Shown here one piece after another: positions 60,102 through 64,000 of a DNA stretch of 64,000 nt. This DNA is from Adineta vaga (lineage: Eukaryota > Rotifera). A program made the translations under genes and the position numbers. The DNA lies in the NCBI GenBank assembly GCA_021613535.1, contig CP075492.1, positions 18,352,001-18,416,000 on the forward strand, written 5' to 3'. The notes below the pieces were generated by a model. That model had not been told where the DNA came from and did no database searches. It saw nothing but the letters and a program-made list of their open reading frames with translations. Position 1 is the first letter of the stretch. The number at the start of each line of letters is the position of its first letter.

Positions 60102-60673
60102 TCGATTTAAAACTGAATTGGATTTTGATTCTTACTACGACATATATATCAGTTTCTATATGATTGATTTATTCTCATCATCAGTACTTTGGTCATTGGA
60201 ATAAATTTTGTTGCAAGGGAAGTGTGTGGAATCATTGTTTAAAGGTGGCGCAGTTTATGATTTTGTGCGTTATGATTGTAAAATATCCAACACCAGCGAC
60301 CATTGATAATCGAATTTGGAAGAATGCATTGTTTCTTTTATATGGTGTGATGTTATATATATATATTTTCTCTCTCTTGTGTGGTATTTTATACAAGTTC
60401 AGTTTCTTCATTTTGTTGTCTTTCATCTGTTCTTCTTCTTTCATTTCGCTCTTTACTTAAAAAGTTTTCTTTTTTTTATCTTTTTGGTCGGTGAGCAGAT
60501 GTAGCGCTCATCTGTCGTAGGGAAGGAGGTGTTAGGATGTATGTTATTTATCGTTCTATGGACATTTCCATGTCCTTTTCTTTCGTTCTTTCCCTTCTAT
60601 GTATATGACGTTTGACATATGTATAGTTGGGACTTCTCCTATAGTTTTTAGTATGTTGATTTTTCTCCTTTGA

Positions 60674-60714
<41 letters not shown>

Positions 60715-60903
60715 TCGGCTTTCAGGAGGAGGAAGAGAGGAGCAAGCGACATTCTAAGTTTGATAAAGACAATGTGTTTCAATTGAATTGAACATTAATT
60801 AGTACTCAATTTTGATTTTTTAAATAAAAATCATGATTAAGTTTAAAAATGAAATAAAAACTCCTAGATTAGTTATTTTTCATTATCTCAAGCTGGAGTT
60901 CGC
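60102..60903. other. Intergenic region with a (TA)n microsatellite
   Basis: A TA run occupies 60675-60712. The region 60515-60760 has a purine tract followed by TGTTAGGATG and might be an LTR, but no matching end or target duplication was found. Short frames at 60164-60504 have no features. Confidence 0.45.
60675..60712. repeat. (TA)n microsatellite
   Basis: About 19 uninterrupted TA units. Confidence 0.95.
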
Positions 60904-63110
60904 TTAATAATGACAACAATATCGTACAAGATTCAAAAGAAAAAACCCTAGATCATGAAATATAAGACAATTGAGTCTCGTATCTTTCATACATTCGAAA
61001 GAACGATAGATCCACGCACGTCGATGGCATCGAATGCATATAAACTGTTTTCTATGACTCCACTTCCGCTGAATACGAGTATCGACTATTTGCATACCTC
61101 CAATATCATCAACTTTTTTGTACCAAAATGTTGATTGCTCGATGTCTCGCATGAGTTCATAGATGTATCCTAATGCCAAATAAATGTGAGAAAATGTTGG
61201 GTGTTCAGATGGAATACTCTTTTGTGCAATTTCCAATGCTTTTTCGGTATGTTTAAGTGCCCGCTGCAAGTTTCGATGTCGTAGTTCGAGCAACAGATTT
61301 GCAAGACATAAATTATAGTGTACTAGTTCCGGATGTATTATTGGTAATGTATGAATAGCAACGTTTAAAGCTTTCTCACGATATTCGAGCGCTGTTCCAT
61401 AATATGCGCGTCGTTCAAAAAGACCAGCTATGTTTGAATAACACATTGCAATTTTCGGATGATTTTCATCAAAATTTTTTCGATAGATCGTCAGCGCTTT
61501 ATTATATGAGTCGAGAGCGTGATTTCGCCTATTTTGCATACTATATAAATTTCCCCGAACCAGATAAATGTTAGCTTTCAATAAGTGATCTGCTAAACCT
61601 TGACTTTCGCACAGCTTCAATGCACGATCATACCATTCACCACTTTCTTCATATCGACCTGTACGTAAAGCCACATTACCGATGTTGAGACAGTAACGAT
61701 TACGATTTTTATCATCGTTCGGAGTTTCATAGTAGATTCGACGAAAAAATCTGTCTGCTATATCCAATCTATTCATGTTATACAGAACAGTGCCGAACGA
61801 GTTCAAACTTGCTTCTTTGTCTTTGCCTGCCTGTTCACCGCCATATTCACTACGTAATGTCTCAAAAAGTAGTTTTATATCATGATTGTCCTTACTACCC
61901 AGTTCCATTTTCACTGTTGAAAATGAACTTCCACTAATGACATCCATAATATGGAAAATGCTTCCTGCCATAAAGAGCACTTCTTGTTCTTCTGGAAATT
62001 GACTGAATCTTGATACATTAGCAAATGGTTTTACACCGCCAGGAAGTTTCGGATCAGCGCTAATTTCGAATAATACGTTCACGGCATCGGCACGATTATT
62101 TTGATTAATGTAAAGGAGGGCAACGTCTTTTAGAAGACTAGCTGAAAGAAAGGAATTCATTGAAATATAATGATTTTTTGCTGCAAACAGTTGTATCCAT
62201 TCATTTTTTGAGAGCTGTTGACCCCGATAAACATGCACCAATGATTGTTCTTGATGGGTAGCTAGCTGATTTTCCATATCTTGTAAAATGAATCGAAACT
62301 GAAAGAGCAAATCAATATTTTGAGTGCGAAAAGCTTTATTCAACAGACGATAGACAAATGTATCTCTTGTGTACCATTCAAAGACTTTCTCAGATTTGTA
62401 TTCTAGATGAAACTTTTTAACTTTCTTCAATTCTTCTGTATTATTAGCAAAAAGTTCGGTACATAGAGTAATCAATTCATCTTTATCGTTAAGCTTTGGC
62501 TCCATTCGTAGGAGAATATCCAGAAGTAGCTGTGTAAACAAGAATCGTCCGTTAATCTCCACTGTAGAAAACTCCAACACTTGACCTGCTTTGAAAATAT
62601 TGATTGAAAAGAATTCTTTGGTATTACGCAGAAAACGAGCTTCGAACCAACGAATTCGATTGGCTATCTCATCCAGATCGATATGTTTGACCTGGAGAAA
62701 TGATTTCTTGATATTGGCATTGTGAAAAAGAAAAACTCACTTTTACATATTTCGAAGATATGTCACATTGATCATTAGTACTCGTTGCTGTCGAATGAAC
62801 AACAAATATGACTTTAATTGGACAGAGACAATGTACAACATTAATTATTTCTTCTGCAAATTGACCTTGAACTATTAGTATTACTTTGGCACTTGTAGGT
62901 AGCTCGTATAGATAATAACCACAGTCATCGAAATCTTCGAAAAAGCGCATAGTGGAGCCTTCTAAAGCCAGAATTTGCTCGGAATATTGAGGATCTTGGA
63001 GTAAAGTGAACTGTGGTCTTTCATTGAACCATACAACATCGAAATGTTCCACGGTAACAGGTTCTTCGATGTCTTGCTGATCTACATGCACTTGACATTT
63101 CGAACCTTTC
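60904..63110 (-). CDS. ADP-ribosyltransferase with kinesin-light-chain-like TPR repeats
   Basis: Exon 1 ends at 62741 (donor AAA|GTGAGT) and exon 2 runs 62691-60904, joined in frame. Exon 1 is the VVWFNERPQF ... VILIVQGQFAEEI ... IKVIFVVHS regulator-like domain; no ATG opens it, so a small upstream exon is likely. Exon 2 holds the ART domain: VYRGQQLS (about 62225), MNSFLSAS (about 62150) and FPEEQEVLF (about 61985), giving R, S and ExE, and then at least five TPR units (ASLNSFGTVLYNMNRLDIA, RYCLNIGNVALRTGRYEESGEWYDRAL, SYNKALTIYRKNF, HPKIAMCYSNIAGLF) of the KLC type. It is the only ART-TPR locus here without a visible defect. Probably cytosolic; the TPR part would choose the protein substrate (inference). 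Confidence 0.85.
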
Positions 63111-63550
63111 GCATCAGAAAAATATCATTTAAGGTAACTTTAGCAAAGTGGATAAAACTACGGGTAGTACATTAGCATTAATAGGACTATAAACGAATAC
63201 TTTGTCTAATCGCTAAGCATCAGTATTAATACTGAAAACTAATACTGATTCAAAGTTATTATAATTTCTATATATTTAAAGCTGACACACAACTCTGAGA
63301 TAGAAATACGCACCTTTTCCCCCCATCACGTTCACCAGTTGGTCATGCAGTCGATCATTCAAACTTGTTTGCCTATTCTTCCGTGCTATAATAATCTCAG
63401 AATGCAGTTACTATTTGAAGAGAATCACGTGACGAGAGAAAGTGAGAGCATTTGTTTCTGTTCTGTTATTGATTTTGTTGGAAGTTTCCAAGTACAAAGG
63501 CAACTAATCCATATGTACACTATACAAAAAAAAACAGCAAAATAATACAT

Positions 63551-63627
63551 CCTTGAGGGTGTGGGTGGATGTGAGTGTATGAGGATGTGATTGTAAAGGA
63601 AGAAGTGATATCACACCCACACCTGCG
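63551..63627. repeat. Telomere-like hairpin element, copy 16
   Basis: CCTTGAGGGTGTGGGTGGAT then GTGAGTGT, spacer, ATCACACCCACACC. The right end lacks CTCAAG. Confidence 0.75.
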
Positions 63628-63972
63628 CTGAAATAGTGTGGACTGACAAGCATTGGTTCATTTGCGATTGGAAAGCTGGTCAAAGATCAGGTTATAGTAT
63701 CATGATCTGGTTAAATGGTAAACGTTATTAAGGTGAGTCATTTCTCTGGTATTTTGCTATTAAATTCTTCAACAAGTTTGAAATGTCACGCATTTATCCT
63801 TATTCCATTCGCACTCTCAGCAGACAGTAAAGTTTTCTTTTCCTCTTCTTATATTCATTGTAGTCGAAACTTTATTGATATACTGAATTTGCATTATGCA
63901 CACATCTCGTACTATGATTTCATCTTCATGTTGATTGGTCGCTTAGGAGATTGGATGGAGGATAAGAGACAA

Positions 63973-64000
63973 GGATGGGTGAGGGTGTAGGTGTAGATGT
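63973..64000. repeat. Partial telomere-like hairpin arm at the window edge
   Basis: GGATGGGTGAGGGTGTAGG and GTGTAGATGT: a G-rich arm cut by the edge; the partner arm would lie beyond. Confidence 0.5.

Larger units (their letters stand above)
63111..64000. other. Right-edge intergenic region
   Basis: It contains hairpin copy 16 and the G-rich arm of another at the window end. Frames at 63339 and 63715 show no family features. Confidence 0.4.

Noticed and set aside
60515-60790. Possible second solo LTR (purine tract then TGTTAGGATG, TA-rich interior)
   Set aside because: I found no inverted terminal match and no 5-bp target duplication.
19451-64000. Hairpins as CRISPR repeats or as true chromosome ends
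   Set aside because: Spacing is kilobases, not tens of bases, in eukaryotic sequence; and unique genes lie on both sides of every copy, so none is a current telomere.

Overview
The window looks like nuclear DNA of a metazoan, most probably a bdelloid rotifer (Adineta/Rotaria type). The reasons are: AT-rich sequence with many 45-60 bp GT-AG introns; ADP-ribosyltransferase (ART) genes fused to TPR repeats; orphan class A GPCRs; NHL-repeat receptors and F-box/LRR genes, all families I know to be expanded in bdelloids; and G-rich arms resembling the bdelloid telomeric unit TGTGGG (recalled, not checked). Species was not determined. No operons, CRISPR arrays, tRNA or rRNA genes were seen.

Layout. 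1-6250: a multi-exon nuclear-type protein cut by the left edge, then a two-exon KDZ (Zisupton-like) transposase-type gene. 6528-6874: a tandem array built of 8-bp words. 7.7-9.5 kb: a TMEM272-like tetraspan protein and a GPCR. 10.0-17.5 kb: one seven-exon gene joining a signal peptide, NHL propeller, four repeated beta-type domains and a 7TM receptor. 18.6-30.4 kb: three GPCR loci (one intact with a spliced tail, one pseudogene, one broken by a homopolymer), an F-box protein and two decaying membrane-protein genes. 31.0-36.4 kb: two tandem ART-family genes, the first an ARM/HEAT-ART-TPR fusion with a degenerate active site, the second with an intact R-S-ExE triad. 36.5-40.3 kb: a small membrane protein, then a Ty3/gypsy integrase remnant split by a 1,184-bp hAT-type element with a perfect 8-bp target duplication. 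40.7-49.5 kb: a GPCR, a DUF4188-like pseudogene, an NHL pseudogene, a tail-anchored protein, a broken ART-TPR gene and a small cysteine-rich secreted peptide gene. 50.0-56.2 kb: one large gene with three tandem TM-ectodomain-TM modules and a C-terminal FG-GAP domain, carrying a second hAT-type element in an intron. 56.9-60.1 kb: serine-hydrolase, cysteine-rich and F-box remnants, a solo LTR, a mariner fragment and a ~580-bp palindrome. 60.9-63.1 kb: an intact ART-TPR gene.

Throughout the window, about once per 3-4 kb, lie short hairpins of 45-90 bp whose G-rich left arm and C-rich right arm are telomere-like, often with CTTGAGGG/CCCTCAAG ends. They sit next to truncated genes, at a candidate splice acceptor and on both sides of a transposase fragment. 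This is the most interesting unexplained structure here. Pseudogenes, mobile elements, candidate foreign genes and telomere-like DNA together suggest a subtelomere-like compartment.
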